Positions 10,587 through 19,836 of a stretch of 64,000 nucleotides of DNA are shown piece by piece. The stretch lies in assembly GCF_007830515.1 (NCBI RefSeq), contig NZ_VLKT01000013.1, positions 62,001 to 126,000 on the forward strand, read 5' to 3'. The notes under the pieces are model-generated. The model was not told the DNA's origin, did not search any database, and worked only from the letters and a program-made list of their open reading frames with translations. A program made the position numbers and the translations under genes. This DNA is from Mesorhizobium tianshanense. GTDB lineage: Bacteria > Pseudomonadota > Alphaproteobacteria > Rhizobiales > Rhizobiaceae. Numbering within the stretch: position 1 is the stretch's first letter; each line of letters begins with the position of its first letter.

Positions 10587-11009
10587 ATGAAGACGACTAG
10601 CTATTATCCGGTGCTGATGACGGGAGATGTTGCCGGCACGGCAGCCTTCTATATCGCGCATTTCGGCTTCAAGCCGCTGTTCGAGAGCGACTGGTACGTG
10701 CATCTGCAGTCGAGCGACAACAAGCGCGTCAATCTCGGCATCGTCCAGGGCGACCATGAGACGATTCCGGAAGAGGGGCGGGGCCGCACCTCCGGCCTGC
10801 TGATCAATTTCGAGGTCAGGGATCCCGACGCCGTCTATGAGCGGGTCATCGCCGCCGGCCTGCCGGTCCTGCGAACGCTGCGCGACGAATCCTTCGGCCA
10901 GCGCCACTTCATCACAAAAGACCCCAATGGCGTGCTGATCGATGTGATCAAGCCGATTCCGCCGAGCGCGGAGTTTCTGGAGCAGTATGCCGAAGGGGCG
11001 GCGGGCTGA
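10587..11009 (+). CDS. VOC family (glyoxalase/bleomycin resistance-like) protein
   Basis: A 140-residue vicinal oxygen chelate fold protein: [35 protein letters not shown] at the N-terminus, and a C-terminal half with [21 protein letters not shown]. The start at 10587 follows GGGAGAAGG. Controlled very probably by the divergent TetR repressor through the two operators between them. Substrate unknown; families of this kind include glyoxalases and antibiotic-binding proteins. Confidence 0.85.
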   Translation: MKTTSYYPVLMTGDVAGTAAFYIAHFGFKPLFESDWYVHLQSSDNKRVNLGIVQGDHETIPEEGRGRTSGLLINFEVRDPDAVYERVIAAGLPVLRTLRDESFGQRHFITKDPNGVLIDVIKPIPPSAEFLEQYAEGAAG

Positions 11010-11121
11010 GCGAGATAGCGGCTGGCAGGAACTGTCTGTAATTGTGACGTGAAGGCTTCAGCCGCGTGGCCGGTCACGACTTTGCGGTCTATGCTGAAGC
11101 TTATCAGCCTGGGCTCACTCC

Positions 11122-12033
11122 ATGCGTGAAATCTGCCTTGTCCGCGCGCCCTCAAACCTTGGCCTCCGCCCGCTGAGGCCAGGTCATATACCGGGGACGT
11201 GGCGTGCGCCGCAGGCATTGACCGAAGCTGGCTTGATCGAGACGCTCTCGCCCGCCATGGTGGTCGATCTCGATCGCCCAGCCTACAGCACCGAGCCGCA
11301 GCCGGGCACCCGGCTGCGCAACGGCCATACGATACGCAGCTTCAATCTCGAACTCGCCGACGTCGTTGCCGGCGCGCTGGGACGAAGCGAGTTTCCGCTG
11401 GTCGTCGGCGGCGACTGCGCGGTCCTGCTTGGCGCACTGGCCGCGGCGCGGCGATCTGGTCCGGTGGCGCTGGTCCATGTCGACGGCCACAGCGATTTCC
11501 GCCATCCGGGCAACTACGACATCAACGCTTCACTTGGCTCGGCCGCCGGTATGGACCTTGCGCTCGCCACCGGACGCGGCGAGCCGTTGCTGACCGACTG
11601 GCCTGATGTCGCAAGGCCGCTTGTCGCGGACGAACAGGTGATTCAGATCGGCGAGCGCGAGAGCCGCGACACCGACTTCGCCTGGCCGGACATCAATTCG
11701 ACCGTGATGACGCTGATCGATGTCTTTGCCGTGCGAGAGCTTGGCGCGGCAAAGGTCCTGGAAAAGACCTGGACCACGCTGGCGCGAACCGGCTGGCCCT
11801 ATTGGGTGCATTTCGACGTCGATGCACTCGACCAGACAGTGATGCCGGCGGTGGATTCACCGGGCAGCCCAGGCATCGATCCCGACGATCTCGTCGCCAT
11901 CCTCGCGGCGCTGGTGGCGGATCCGCGCTGCACCGGAATGGACATGACCATTTTCGATCCGGATCTCGATCCGACCGGCGAACTGGCAGGGCTGCTGGTT
12001 TCGCTGCTTGGCCAGATCTGTGCGCGGCGATAG
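11122..12033 (+). CDS. Arginase/agmatinase family protein
   Basis: A 303-residue ureohydrolase-fold enzyme. Manganese-ligand motifs are present but slightly altered: VVGGDCAVLLG in place of GGDHS, LVHVDGHSDFR in place of DAHxD, and VHFDVDALDQTVMPA (the DxDxxDP motif). Cys for His in the first motif is a real difference from classical arginases and would remove one metal ligand. Substrate therefore cannot be assigned; guanidino compounds are the family norm. Gene stands alone and converges on the HtrA-like protease. Confidence 0.8.
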   Translation: MREICLVRAPSNLGLRPLRPGHIPGTWRAPQALTEAGLIETLSPAMVVDLDRPAYSTEPQPGTRLRNGHTIRSFNLELADVVAGALGRSEFPLVVGGDCAVLLGALAAARRSGPVALVHVDGHSDFRHPGNYDINASLGSAAGMDLALATGRGEPLLTDWPDVARPLVADEQVIQIGERESRDTDFAWPDINSTVMTLIDVFAVRELGAAKVLEKTWTTLARTGWPYWVHFDVDALDQTVMPAVDSPGSPGIDPDDLVAILAALVADPRCTGMDMTIFDPDLDPTGELAGLLVSLLGQICARR

Positions 12034-12036
12034 ACG

Positions 12037-12984
12037 TCAGCTTCGCGCCACCGGCATCAGCGTGACCTGGGTAATGCCGGAGCGGCGCACCACCGTGCAC
12101 AGCGTTTCGCGGCCGATGCGCTCGGCGTCGAGCATGCGCACCAGATCGTCGACGCCGGTGACCGGGCGGCCATCGATGGCGGCGATGATGTCGCCTTCTT
12201 TCAGGCCGGCGCTGGCCGCCGGGCTGTTCTTTTCGACGCTGCGCAGGCGCACCGCCGTGCTGCTCGACGCTTGTGACAGAAGGGCCGCGCGGCGCGGCAG
12301 GTTTGTCGTATCTGCCGAGACACCGATGAAGGCGCGGCGCACGCGGCCAAAGCGGATGATCTCCGAAATGACGAAATTGGCGGTGTTGGAGGCAACCGCA
12401 AAGGCGATGCCGTGCGCGCCATGGATCATGGCGGTGTTGACGCCGATGACCTCGCCCGCCGAAGACACCAACGGTCCGCCGGAATTGCCGGGGTTGAGTG
12501 CTGCGTCGGTCTGGATGACGTCGTCGATCAGCCGGCCGGTGGAGGCGCGCATCGAGCGGCCGAGCGCCGAGACGACGCCTGATGTGACGGTCCATTCGAA
12601 GCCGAGCGGGTTGCCGATGGCAATGGCGATCTGGCCGCGCCGCAAGCGCTTGGAATCGCCGAGCGGCGCGACATCGGCAAAGCTGCCGTCAGCGCGCACC
12701 AGCGCGATGTCGGTGTCGGGATCACGGCCGAGCACGCGGCCCTCGCGGGAGGCTCCGTCCGGCATCGAGACGCGGACGGTGCGGGCATCGCCGACGACGT
12801 GGAAGTTGGTGACGACCAGCCCGTCCGGCGTGATGACGAAGCCGGAGCCGTGGCCGCCAGTACCACCGACGCGCTCGATGCGGCAGACGGCGGGACCGAT
12901 GCGGTCCACAGCATCGGCGACCGTTGCCGAATAATCATCGAGCAGCGCATCGTCGAATTGCAATTGCTGGGCGGGAAGGGACAT
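12037..12984 (-). CDS. HtrA/DegP-like S1C serine protease with PDZ domain
   Basis: 315 residues. Trypsin-like domain with the intact catalytic triad: His in VVTNFHVVGD, Asp in DPDTDIALVRAD, Ser in ALNPGNSGGPLV (about residues 61, 93 and 168). A C-terminal PDZ domain follows (SPAASAGLKEGDIIAAIDGRPVTG). There is no obvious signal peptide, so a cytoplasmic location or leaderless export is possible. Divergent from a paralogue that has lost the triad; see the next entry. Confidence 0.9.
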   Translation of the reverse strand: MSLPAQQLQFDDALLDDYSATVADAVDRIGPAVCRIERVGGTGGHGSGFVITPDGLVVTNFHVVGDARTVRVSMPDGASREGRVLGRDPDTDIALVRADGSFADVAPLGDSKRLRRGQIAIAIGNPLGFEWTVTSGVVSALGRSMRASTGRLIDDVIQTDAALNPGNSGGPLVSSAGEVIGVNTAMIHGAHGIAFAVASNTANFVISEIIRFGRVRRAFIGVSADTTNLPRRAALLSQASSSTAVRLRSVEKNSPAASAGLKEGDIIAAIDGRPVTGVDDLVRMLDAERIGRETLCTVVRRSGITQVTLMPVARS

Positions 12985-13159
12985 GGCAGGGGCTCCGTGT
13001 CTTTAGAGCAAGATGAAGGATGCCTATATGTGCGAAGCGGCCGGACTGGCCGCGACCTGACCAGATGGCCAGTCGAGCGCCCAACTAGCCGTCAGGCGAG
13101 TACCCGCCACTGCGCTGCCGAGCGATATCTGGGGTATGAAAAGACCCAGGAGACCCCAC

Positions 13160-14032
13160 ATGAGCGACTTCAATCTGAGCGCATTTTCCGATGCCATCGC
13201 CGATAGCGCCGCCGCAGCGGCGCCGGCGACGGCAAGCTTCGCCACCCATCATCACCGCACGGCAACGGCCTTCCATTGGAATGACGGCTATTTCGTCACC
13301 GCCGAGGAGGCCGTGGAAACCGGCGAGGAAATCGAACTGACGCTGGCTGCGGGCGAGACTGTGAAGGCCGAACTGGTCGGACGCGACCCTTCGACCGGTG
13401 TCGCGCTGCTGAAGCCGGCAGGCGCCGCCAGCGCACCGTCGCTGGCCAAGGCGGATGCCGTGCGGCCGGGCAGTCTGGCCATCACCGTGGGCAATAGCGA
13501 AGGTGCTGCGCTCGCCGTGTTCGGCACAGTCGGCGAGGTCGGCCCGGCCTGGCGCTCGATGCGCGGCGGCACGATCGACCGGCGCATCAATCTGGCCGTC
13601 AATGCCGGCAGCCGTTTCGAGGGCGGCCCGGTGCTCGACGCCAAGGGCGCGCTGATCGGCATGCTCCTGTTTGGGCCGCGCCGGCGGGCGCTGGTCATGC
13701 CTTACGAAACGATCGAGCGGGCGGTGGCGACGCTGCGCGAGAAGGGCCATGTCGCCCGCGGTTATCTCGGCGCCGGTTTGCATCCGGTCCGCAATGGCGA
13801 CACGCATGGCGCCATGGTGATGAGCCTCGACGACAATGGCCCGGCGAAGGCGGCCGGTCTGCATCTTGGCGACATCATCGTGTCGTGGAACGGCGAGGCC
13901 GTGCATGGTCCGCGCGAGCTGATCCGCAAGCTTGGGCCGGACAGCGCCGGCGCGTCGGTGACGCTCGGCGTGGTACGCGGCGGTGAGCGTCGCGATGTTG
14001 CGGTGACCATCGGCGAAAAGCCGCTGAGCTGA
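13160..14032 (+). CDS. Catalytically dead HtrA-like pseudo-protease with PDZ domain
   Basis: A 290-residue paralogue of the divergent protease. The fold is recognisable (GRDPSTGVALLKPAG, GSLAITVGNSEG, GPAKAAGLHLGDIIVSWNGEAV for PDZ), but all three catalytic positions are changed. The His region reads FVTAEEAVET, the Asp region STGVALL, and the Ser motif GNSGGP reads SRFEGGPVLD. It therefore cannot work as a serine protease and probably binds peptides or regulates its partner. Start at 13160 follows AGGAGA by 6 bp; an upstream in-frame ATG at 13136 is not supported. Seven bp separate it from the LuxR gene, so they form an operon. Confidence 0.85.
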   Translation: MSDFNLSAFSDAIADSAAAAAPATASFATHHHRTATAFHWNDGYFVTAEEAVETGEEIELTLAAGETVKAELVGRDPSTGVALLKPAGAASAPSLAKADAVRPGSLAITVGNSEGAALAVFGTVGEVGPAWRSMRGGTIDRRINLAVNAGSRFEGGPVLDAKGALIGMLLFGPRRRALVMPYETIERAVATLREKGHVARGYLGAGLHPVRNGDTHGAMVMSLDDNGPAKAAGLHLGDIIVSWNGEAVHGPRELIRKLGPDSAGASVTLGVVRGGERRDVAVTIGEKPLS

Positions 14033-14039
14033 GGGGATA

Positions 14040-14678
14040 ATGGCAAGCGGCGAAGTCATGACCGGGAGGCGATTGACGGTGCTGATCGCGTTGGCCGATG
14101 CCGCGCGCGCCGAACATTTGTCCACTGCCCTTGCCGCGAGCGACGATCTGCTGCCGATTGTGGCCGGCAGCGGCGATGGTGTTGACCAAGTGGACGTCGC
14201 CATCGTCGACGACAAAAACCTGGAAGGTGGGGCCACCGATCCAGCGATACCTCAGGTGCTGTTGTCTCAACGAGGGAGCCGGCAGCGGCTGGCCGACACC
14301 GTGTTTGCCGTGCTGCCGGCCGCAGCGGACGATCTGCTGGTCGCTGCCGCCGTGCGGCTGGCGGCAGCCGGTTATCGGATCTCGGGCGCGGGCCGCCCTT
14401 TGTCCGATCGGCATGACGATTTCGCTTTCCATGACGACGACCTGTTCGACGAGGGGCCGGCCGACGACAGGGCCGACCGGCCGGCGCTTTCGCCGCGCGA
14501 GAGCGAAGTGCTTGCGCTTCTGGCCGAAGGCGCGCCCAACAAGGTGATCGCGCGCCGGCTGAATATTTCCGTGCACACGGCGAAGTTCCACGTCGCGGCG
14601 ATCCTGATCAAGCTGGGTGCGGCCAACCGCACCGACGCGATCGCCACCGCCATGCGGCAGGGCCTGGTGCTGGTCTAA
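14040..14678 (+). CDS. LuxR-type response regulator with degenerate receiver
   Basis: 212 residues. The C-terminal LuxR/FixJ helix-turn-helix is clear: LSPRESEVLALLAEGAPNKVIARRLNISVHTAKFHVAAILIKLGAANR (about 145-192). The N-terminal part resembles a shortened receiver domain (RLTVLIALADAARAEHL... VDVAIVDD), but a convincing phosphoacceptor context and the conserved Lys are not visible, so phosphorylation is doubtful. Co-transcribed with the pseudo-protease just upstream. Confidence 0.85.
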   Translation: MASGEVMTGRRLTVLIALADAARAEHLSTALAASDDLLPIVAGSGDGVDQVDVAIVDDKNLEGGATDPAIPQVLLSQRGSRQRLADTVFAVLPAAADDLLVAAAVRLAAAGYRISGAGRPLSDRHDDFAFHDDDLFDEGPADDRADRPALSPRESEVLALLAEGAPNKVIARRLNISVHTAKFHVAAILIKLGAANRTDAIATAMRQGLVLV

Positions 14679-14792
14679 CTTGTCCTTCCAAGCCTACGCA
14701 GCGTAACCCTCACTCGGCGTGTTGGGCCTTGCGCGGCACGCAACCGTCGCGCAAGGATCACGCCGGTAATGTTGCAAGGGAGGCGCAAAGAC

Positions 14793-15656
<864 letters not shown>

Positions 15657-15829
15657 AATCGCGCTGCTGACGCTTTGCCTCGAGAAAGGCCTCGACATCG
15701 AATGGCTCCGGCTCACCCGATTTGTCGCCTTCGTCGATCGCGGAGCCGCTCGAGTTACAAAAGACCGTCGCGGCCGGTCGCATTCGTTTGGGAAGGGGTT
15801 TGAGGCCGAGGGTCCTCCCTCGAAGCCGG

Positions 15830-15864
15830 AAACAAAACCCCGCCGGCGAGGGGGGCCGGCGGGG
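15830..15864 (-). terminator. Probable terminator for the OmpA-family gene
   Basis: CCCCGCCGGC (15838-15847) pairs with GCCGGCGGGG (15855-15864). Read on the minus strand the stem is followed by TTTTGTTT, so it works in the direction of the OmpA-family gene, about 230 bp beyond that gene's stop. Confidence 0.65.
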
Positions 15865-15997
15865 CTCATGTGTCCCGCTGGAGTCGGGACAGGGCAGGGA
15901 ACGCCCTGCACAGAATCTGGGGTGGGCGGCCACGCGATTCAATGAGTGCCGTCAAAGTCGCGGGAGACAATCCTTGTTCAGCATGCTCTTCTGAGGA

Positions 15998-16028
15998 TAG
16001 CCCATCCCGCTAAAACCGGGATGGGCTA
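15998..16028. repeat. 12-bp perfect inverted repeat
   Basis: TAGCCCATCCCG (15998-16009) and CGGGATGGGCTA (16017-16028) form a stem with a 7-nt loop. Neither side has a clear T tract. It lies about 70 bp after the stop of the OmpA-family gene and may protect its 3' end. Confidence 0.75.
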
Positions 16029-16096
16029 CGTCTTTATGTGTCGATTCCAAAACCAGTTCAGGCTTTTGGGATCATTGCTCTTAAGTTGGCCATCGC

Positions 16097-18226
16097 CTAC
16101 TCCGCGCTGGCGACCGGCGCCACCAGCGAGGTGATCCGGCGGATGGCGACGCGACGGTTCTCGCGCTCAGGCTCCGACGTGTTGACCTTGAGATACTCCT
16201 CGCCATAGCCCTGTGTCGTCAGGTTCTCCGGCGGGATGCTGAAGGCATTGGTCAGGGCTTCGGCGACCGCCTCGGCGCGGCGGTCGGACAGCGCGAGGTT
16301 CGCCTCCGGCCTGCCGACGGCATCGGTATGGCCTTCGATCAGGAAGGTTTCCGCCGGGTTCTTCTCCAGCAGCCTCTCCATGGCGGTGGCGACGCCTTCC
16401 AGTTTCTGCACTTCACTGTCGGGGATCGATGCCGAACCGAATTCGAAGTTCAGTGTGTCGAGGTCGACACGGCGCGCAATGTCGCGGACGCGGGCCGAAC
16501 GCTTGACCTCGTCGATCGAATACAGGCGCTGCACCCTCTCCACGGGAGGCTGTTCGAGGAAGGTGTAGTAGTCATCCGGATCCTCGATGTCTTCGGCGTC
16601 CAGAATGTACTCCTCGCGCGGAATGTCGAGCCGTATTGGCGGCAGGTCATCGCCCGGATCACGCCAGTCGTCGACATCCTCGTAGTACCGCTCGTCGACA
16701 TAGCTCAGCACATATTCACGGCCGTCCGGCGCGATGCGTGAGCGCTGGATGACGTTGCCGTAGCGATTGCGGATGGTGACGATCTGGATACCGTTCTCAC
16801 GCTCGACGATTTCCCGGGTGCGATCGCCCGGCAGCTCCTCATAGTAGACCTCCCTGGCGCCACGATGCAGGCGCGGGGCATCATTGCTCTCCACGATTGT
16901 CTGGTTGTTGAACTGGAGGATGACGCGGTCGCCGAATTCCCTGACGATATTAGCGCCTTCCGGGCGTGGGCGGCGGCGGACATCTTCGAAATCCGGGGCA
17001 CGTTCGACCCGCGTGCCCTTTTCCTGCGTCACCGGGGCGATCGTTCCAGGCCTGATTTCCTGCTGGGCCGCCCTGTCGTCGGTGGGCGGCGGCCCCTGAT
17101 CGACCGGAGCCGGCCTCGGGGCCTCCGCTTGCTCGCCGTCCTGCTGGCCAGGCTGACTGCCCTCTTGGTCGCCTGCGTCCTGGCGGCCGGTTTCTTGCGC
17201 TCTGTCCCTGCCGCCCTTGCGCTTGCGCACGGCATCCTTCTGGCTGTCGAACACCGGGGCTGCGTTTGGATCGGCCGAAGCCTCGCCCTGGACCGGACCT
17301 TCCCCTTCGGCGGGTGCGGCTTGTTCGCCCTCGGCGGGCTGCTCACCGGTAGACGGCTGCTCACCCGTTGCTGGCTGTTCTTCAGCAGGCTTCCTGCGCT
17401 TTCTCGCCTGGTCCAAAGGCTGTTCGCCCTCGGCAGGAGCGGCTTGCCGGTCAGCTGGAGTGGGACGCGGCTCGGCCTGCTCAGCGGGCTGTTCGGAAGG
17501 TGCGGCCTCCTGCTGTTGCCGGTCGCGCTTCTTTCTGCGCGGTGTGGGCTGCTCTTCGTCGCTCGCGGGGGCGGCCTGCTCGGCGGGCGCGGCTTCGATC
17601 TGCTGTTGCTGGTCGCGCTTCTTTCTGCGCGGCTTGAGCTGCTGCTCGTCGTTTGCAGGGGCCGCCTGTTCAGAAGGTGCGGCCTCGATCTGCTCCCTCT
17701 GCTGGTCGCGCTTCTTCTTGCGCGGTCTTGGCTCGGACTCGGCTGGTGCGACCTGTTCGGCTGGCGCGGATTCGGTTTGCTGCTGCTGGCGTTTCTTCCT
17801 GGGCTTTTGCTCGGGCTCGGCCTGCTGCTCGGCTGGCGCGGATTCGGTTTGCTGCTGCTGGCGTTTCTTCCTGGGCTTTTGCTCGGGCTCGGCCTGCTGC
17901 TCGGCTGGCGCGGATTCGGTTTGCTGTTGCTGGCGTTTCTTCCTGGGCTTTTGCTCGGGCTCGGCCTGCTGCTCGGCTGGCGCGGATTCGGTTTGCTGCT
18001 GCTGCTCGCGTTTCTTCCTAGGCTTCCGCTCCGGTTCTGCCTGCTGAGCGCAGGCTTCCGCTGACTCGCCTTCGGCGCAATTCGATTGCACCAGGACCAG
18101 TGGGGCTGTCGCGCGTTGCAAAGGATTGAACGCGGTGCTGCCCTGCAGCGGGAACGCGCCCAACGGCGCGGATGCCATCAACAGGCCAAGTGCCGTGCCT
18201 GCCAGAATCCGTGGTTGGCGTTTCAT
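16097..18226 (-). CDS. OmpA family protein with long repeat-rich charged region
   Basis: 709 residues. Signal peptide (MKRQPRILAGTALGLLMASAPLGAFP), then a 350-residue low-complexity part rich in Gln, Glu, Pro, Lys and Arg. This part includes four near-identical 24-residue units with the core EPEQKPRKKRQQQQTESAPA, followed by three diverged units. The C-terminal OmpA peptidoglycan-binding domain (about 590-700) contains FEFGSASIPDSEVQKLEGVA and FLIEGHTDAVGRPEANLALSDRRAEAV. It probably anchors the envelope to peptidoglycan, with the repeat region spanning the periplasm. Start at 18226 has AAGGAGA upstream. The opposite strand has a long open frame that is only a mirror of the repeats. Confidence 0.88.
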   Translation of the reverse strand: MKRQPRILAGTALGLLMASAPLGAFPLQGSTAFNPLQRATAPLVLVQSNCAEGESAEACAQQAEPERKPRKKREQQQQTESAPAEQQAEPEQKPRKKRQQQQTESAPAEQQAEPEQKPRKKRQQQQTESAPAEQQAEPEQKPRKKRQQQQTESAPAEQVAPAESEPRPRKKKRDQQREQIEAAPSEQAAPANDEQQLKPRRKKRDQQQQIEAAPAEQAAPASDEEQPTPRRKKRDRQQQEAAPSEQPAEQAEPRPTPADRQAAPAEGEQPLDQARKRRKPAEEQPATGEQPSTGEQPAEGEQAAPAEGEGPVQGEASADPNAAPVFDSQKDAVRKRKGGRDRAQETGRQDAGDQEGSQPGQQDGEQAEAPRPAPVDQGPPPTDDRAAQQEIRPGTIAPVTQEKGTRVERAPDFEDVRRRPRPEGANIVREFGDRVILQFNNQTIVESNDAPRLHRGAREVYYEELPGDRTREIVERENGIQIVTIRNRYGNVIQRSRIAPDGREYVLSYVDERYYEDVDDWRDPGDDLPPIRLDIPREEYILDAEDIEDPDDYYTFLEQPPVERVQRLYSIDEVKRSARVRDIARRVDLDTLNFEFGSASIPDSEVQKLEGVATAMERLLEKNPAETFLIEGHTDAVGRPEANLALSDRRAEAVAEALTNAFSIPPENLTTQGYGEEYLKVNTSEPERENRRVAIRRITSLVAPVASAE
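17757..18045. repeat. 72-bp tandem repeat inside the OmpA-family gene
   Basis: Units begin at 17761, 17833, 17905 and 17977, exactly 72 bp apart. The first three are almost identical at all codon positions (one visible T/C change in the third), and the fourth diverges at its end with one extra codon. Near identity at synonymous sites points to recent expansion or gene-conversion homogenisation. Confidence 0.9.
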
Positions 18227-18424
18227 CAGAAAGTCTCCTTGTGGCGTCCCATCCCGGCCCAAACTGTCTTCAACCGGATTGGTTCCGGTTTGCGGGCATT
18301 AACGGCCGGGAAGGGCGATTGGCCGGCGTTTTGAAGGCGACTTCGTGTCATTCCCATGGTGCTGGCAGGGTTTGCGGCTGTTGCGGTGCTTGACCTTGAC
18401 GCCAGCGAGGGCCACATCCCCGCA

Positions 18425-18871
18425 ATGGAAACGCCGTTCTGGAAAACCAAGACGCTCGAAACGATGACCACGGCCGAGTGGGAGTCGCTTTGCGACGGCT
18501 GCGGCAAATGCTGCCTGTCGAAACTCGAGGACGAAGACACCGGCGAGATCTACTGGACGAGCGTCGGCTGCCGGCTGTTCGACGCCGAAACTTGCCGTTG
18601 CTCGGACTATGCCAACCGGCTGGCGCGCGTCCCGGACTGCGTCGGGCTGACGCCGCAGAATGTGCGCACCATCAGTTGGCTGCCCAAGACCTGCGCCTAC
18701 CGGCTTGTCGCCGAGGGCCACGATCTCTACTGGTGGCACAGGCTGGTGTCGGGCAGCGCGGAGACAGTGCACGAGGCCGGCATCTCGATGCGCGACCGGG
18801 TTAGCGCCAGCGAAACCGATCTTGCCGAGCCGGACGACTATTTCGAGCACATGCTGGACGACGAGCCTTAA
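18425..18871 (+). CDS. YcgN-family cysteine cluster protein
   Basis: A 148-residue cytosolic protein of the YcgN family (zinc- or iron-cluster-type CxxCxxxCC proteins). [15 protein letters not shown] (about 20-34) gives the CxxCxxCC core, and later cysteines lie in [17 protein letters not shown] and [10 protein letters not shown]. The start at 18425 ([14 protein letters not shown]) matches the usual family N-terminus; the 23 in-frame residues before it look non-coding. Function unknown. Confidence 0.88.
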   Translation: METPFWKTKTLETMTTAEWESLCDGCGKCCLSKLEDEDTGEIYWTSVGCRLFDAETCRCSDYANRLARVPDCVGLTPQNVRTISWLPKTCAYRLVAEGHDLYWWHRLVSGSAETVHEAGISMRDRVSASETDLAEPDDYFEHMLDDEP

Positions 18872-18907
18872 AGCGCGTCGCGTCTGAAAGGATCCTGCGA
18901 CGCGCTT
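18871..18907. repeat. Palindromic intergenic repeat, RIME-like
   Basis: AAGCGCGTCGC (18871-18881) and GCGACGCGCTT (18897-18907) form an 11-bp stem that begins on the stop codon of the YcgN-family gene. Such GCGACGCGCTT palindromes followed by a TTGTCCCAAAACCG-type tail, which is visible at about 18934-18950, are a recurring intergenic element in Mesorhizobium and relatives as I know them. It may also act as a terminator. Confidence 0.6.
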
Positions 18908-19211
18908 GAGTTCCTATTTTTTTATGCATGTGGTTGTCCCAAAACCGTTGCGCACCCTCGGTTCAAGACCGAGGGGCATGCTTTTGAGCGCCGTGCATGA
19001 GGATCCCGCCCGGAACCGGCGGGAAAACCAGACGTTTTCTATCGGTGGTATCCGGAACCGGTCGCGGGAGGCGCAAGACTGCCATTATCCCTCGGCTTGC
19101 ACCTGAACCGGAAATGAACGGCTGGTTCGTAAAAAGTTCAGATACGCAGGCGCATTCTCCTCCCATCGGTTCGACGAAACGGGCGGAAGCCCTGAACAAG
19201 GAGAGAAGACA
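18908..19211. other. Intergenic region before small secreted protein gene
   Basis: About 300 bp. The first 45 bp are the tail of the palindromic repeat. No gene is supported in the remainder. The last part holds the ribosome site AAGGAGAG for the gene at 19212. Confidence 0.5.
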
Positions 19212-19562
19212 ATGTTCAACACGATCAAAACGGCGACCCTTTCGGCCCTTGTCGCTCTTGGCACGCTTGCCGCTGTCCCCGCTCATGCAGACAGCATCTA
19301 TCTCGGTTTCGGCAACAACGACGATTCCCGTGCCGGCGTTTATGTCCAGGATTACCGTTATCGCGAACGCCACCGCGAACGCGACTGGCGCCGGTCGTGC
19401 TCGCCCGATCGTGCCCTCGGCAAGGCGGAGCGCATGGGCCTGCGCCGCGCTCGCATCGTCGATATCAGCCGCCGCACGGTCAAGGTCGCGGGCCGCCGGT
19501 ATGGCGACCGCATGGTGATCGTGTTCGCCAATGAGCGCGGCTGCCCGGTCATCTACCGGTAA
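19212..19562 (+). CDS. Small secreted basic hypothetical protein
   Basis: A 116-residue protein with a clear signal peptide (MFNTIKTATLSALVALGTLAAVPAHADS). The mature part is Arg/Asp/Tyr-rich (VQDYRYRERHRERDWRRSCSP) and has two cysteines (in RRSCSP and ERGCPV) that could form a disulfide. No catalytic motif is visible. I do not recognise a named family beyond generic rhizobial periplasmic proteins. Strong AAGGAG site upstream, terminator 160 bp downstream. Confidence 0.75.
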   Translation: MFNTIKTATLSALVALGTLAAVPAHADSIYLGFGNNDDSRAGVYVQDYRYRERHRERDWRRSCSPDRALGKAERMGLRRARIVDISRRTVKVAGRRYGDRMVIVFANERGCPVIYR

Positions 19563-19720
19563 ACGTTCATCTACCGGTAAACGTTCGGCAGGTTGCCGAC
19601 CGGCAACGGCTTCTCGTTTAGGCATGATCTTTCGCGAGATCAGCTTGGGACATGACCTTCTGCGAAGGTCAGTCCGGAGTAGTAGAGCCCCTTTCCAGCA
19701 GGGCGGACGGGTGCGGCTCG

Positions 19721-19756
19721 AAAAAACCCCGGAGGATCAGTCCTCCGGGGTTTTTT
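19721..19756. terminator. Bidirectional rho-independent terminator
   Basis: A perfect 16-bp stem, AAAAAACCCCGGAGGA with TCCTCCGGGGTTTTTT, around a TCAG loop. The A and T tracts make it functional on both strands, between the convergent genes ending at 19562 and 19837. Confidence 0.93.
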
Positions 19757-19836
19757 CATGCGGCAGGATCGATGTTGCCGGTTGGTCTGCCCCGCGCCTC
19801 AACAGGGCCGAACCAACCGAAGCGTTCAGGCGGCGG

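Larger units (their letters stand above)
15657..16096. other. Intergenic region between convergent genes
   Basis: 440 bp without a supported gene. It contains two stem-loops listed separately (15830-15864 and 15998-16028). A minus-strand reading frame at 15643-15942 has a plausible acidic/basic C-terminus but no ribosome site and crosses the hairpin, so I do not call it. Confidence 0.5.

Noticed and set aside
13085-14236. 383-residue minus-strand frame over the pseudo-protease
   Set aside because: Considered because the pseudo-protease has lost its catalytic residues, but the plus strand keeps fold motifs and PDZ, and this frame has none.
17757-18045. Regular 72-bp repeats considered as a CRISPR-like array
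   Set aside because: Repeats are contiguous with no spacers and encode an in-frame protein repeat.
16865-18064. 399-residue Leu-rich plus-strand frame that looks like a membrane protein
   Set aside because: It is the mirror of the Gln/Lys/Glu-rich repeats of the OmpA-family gene; no ribosome site and no family.
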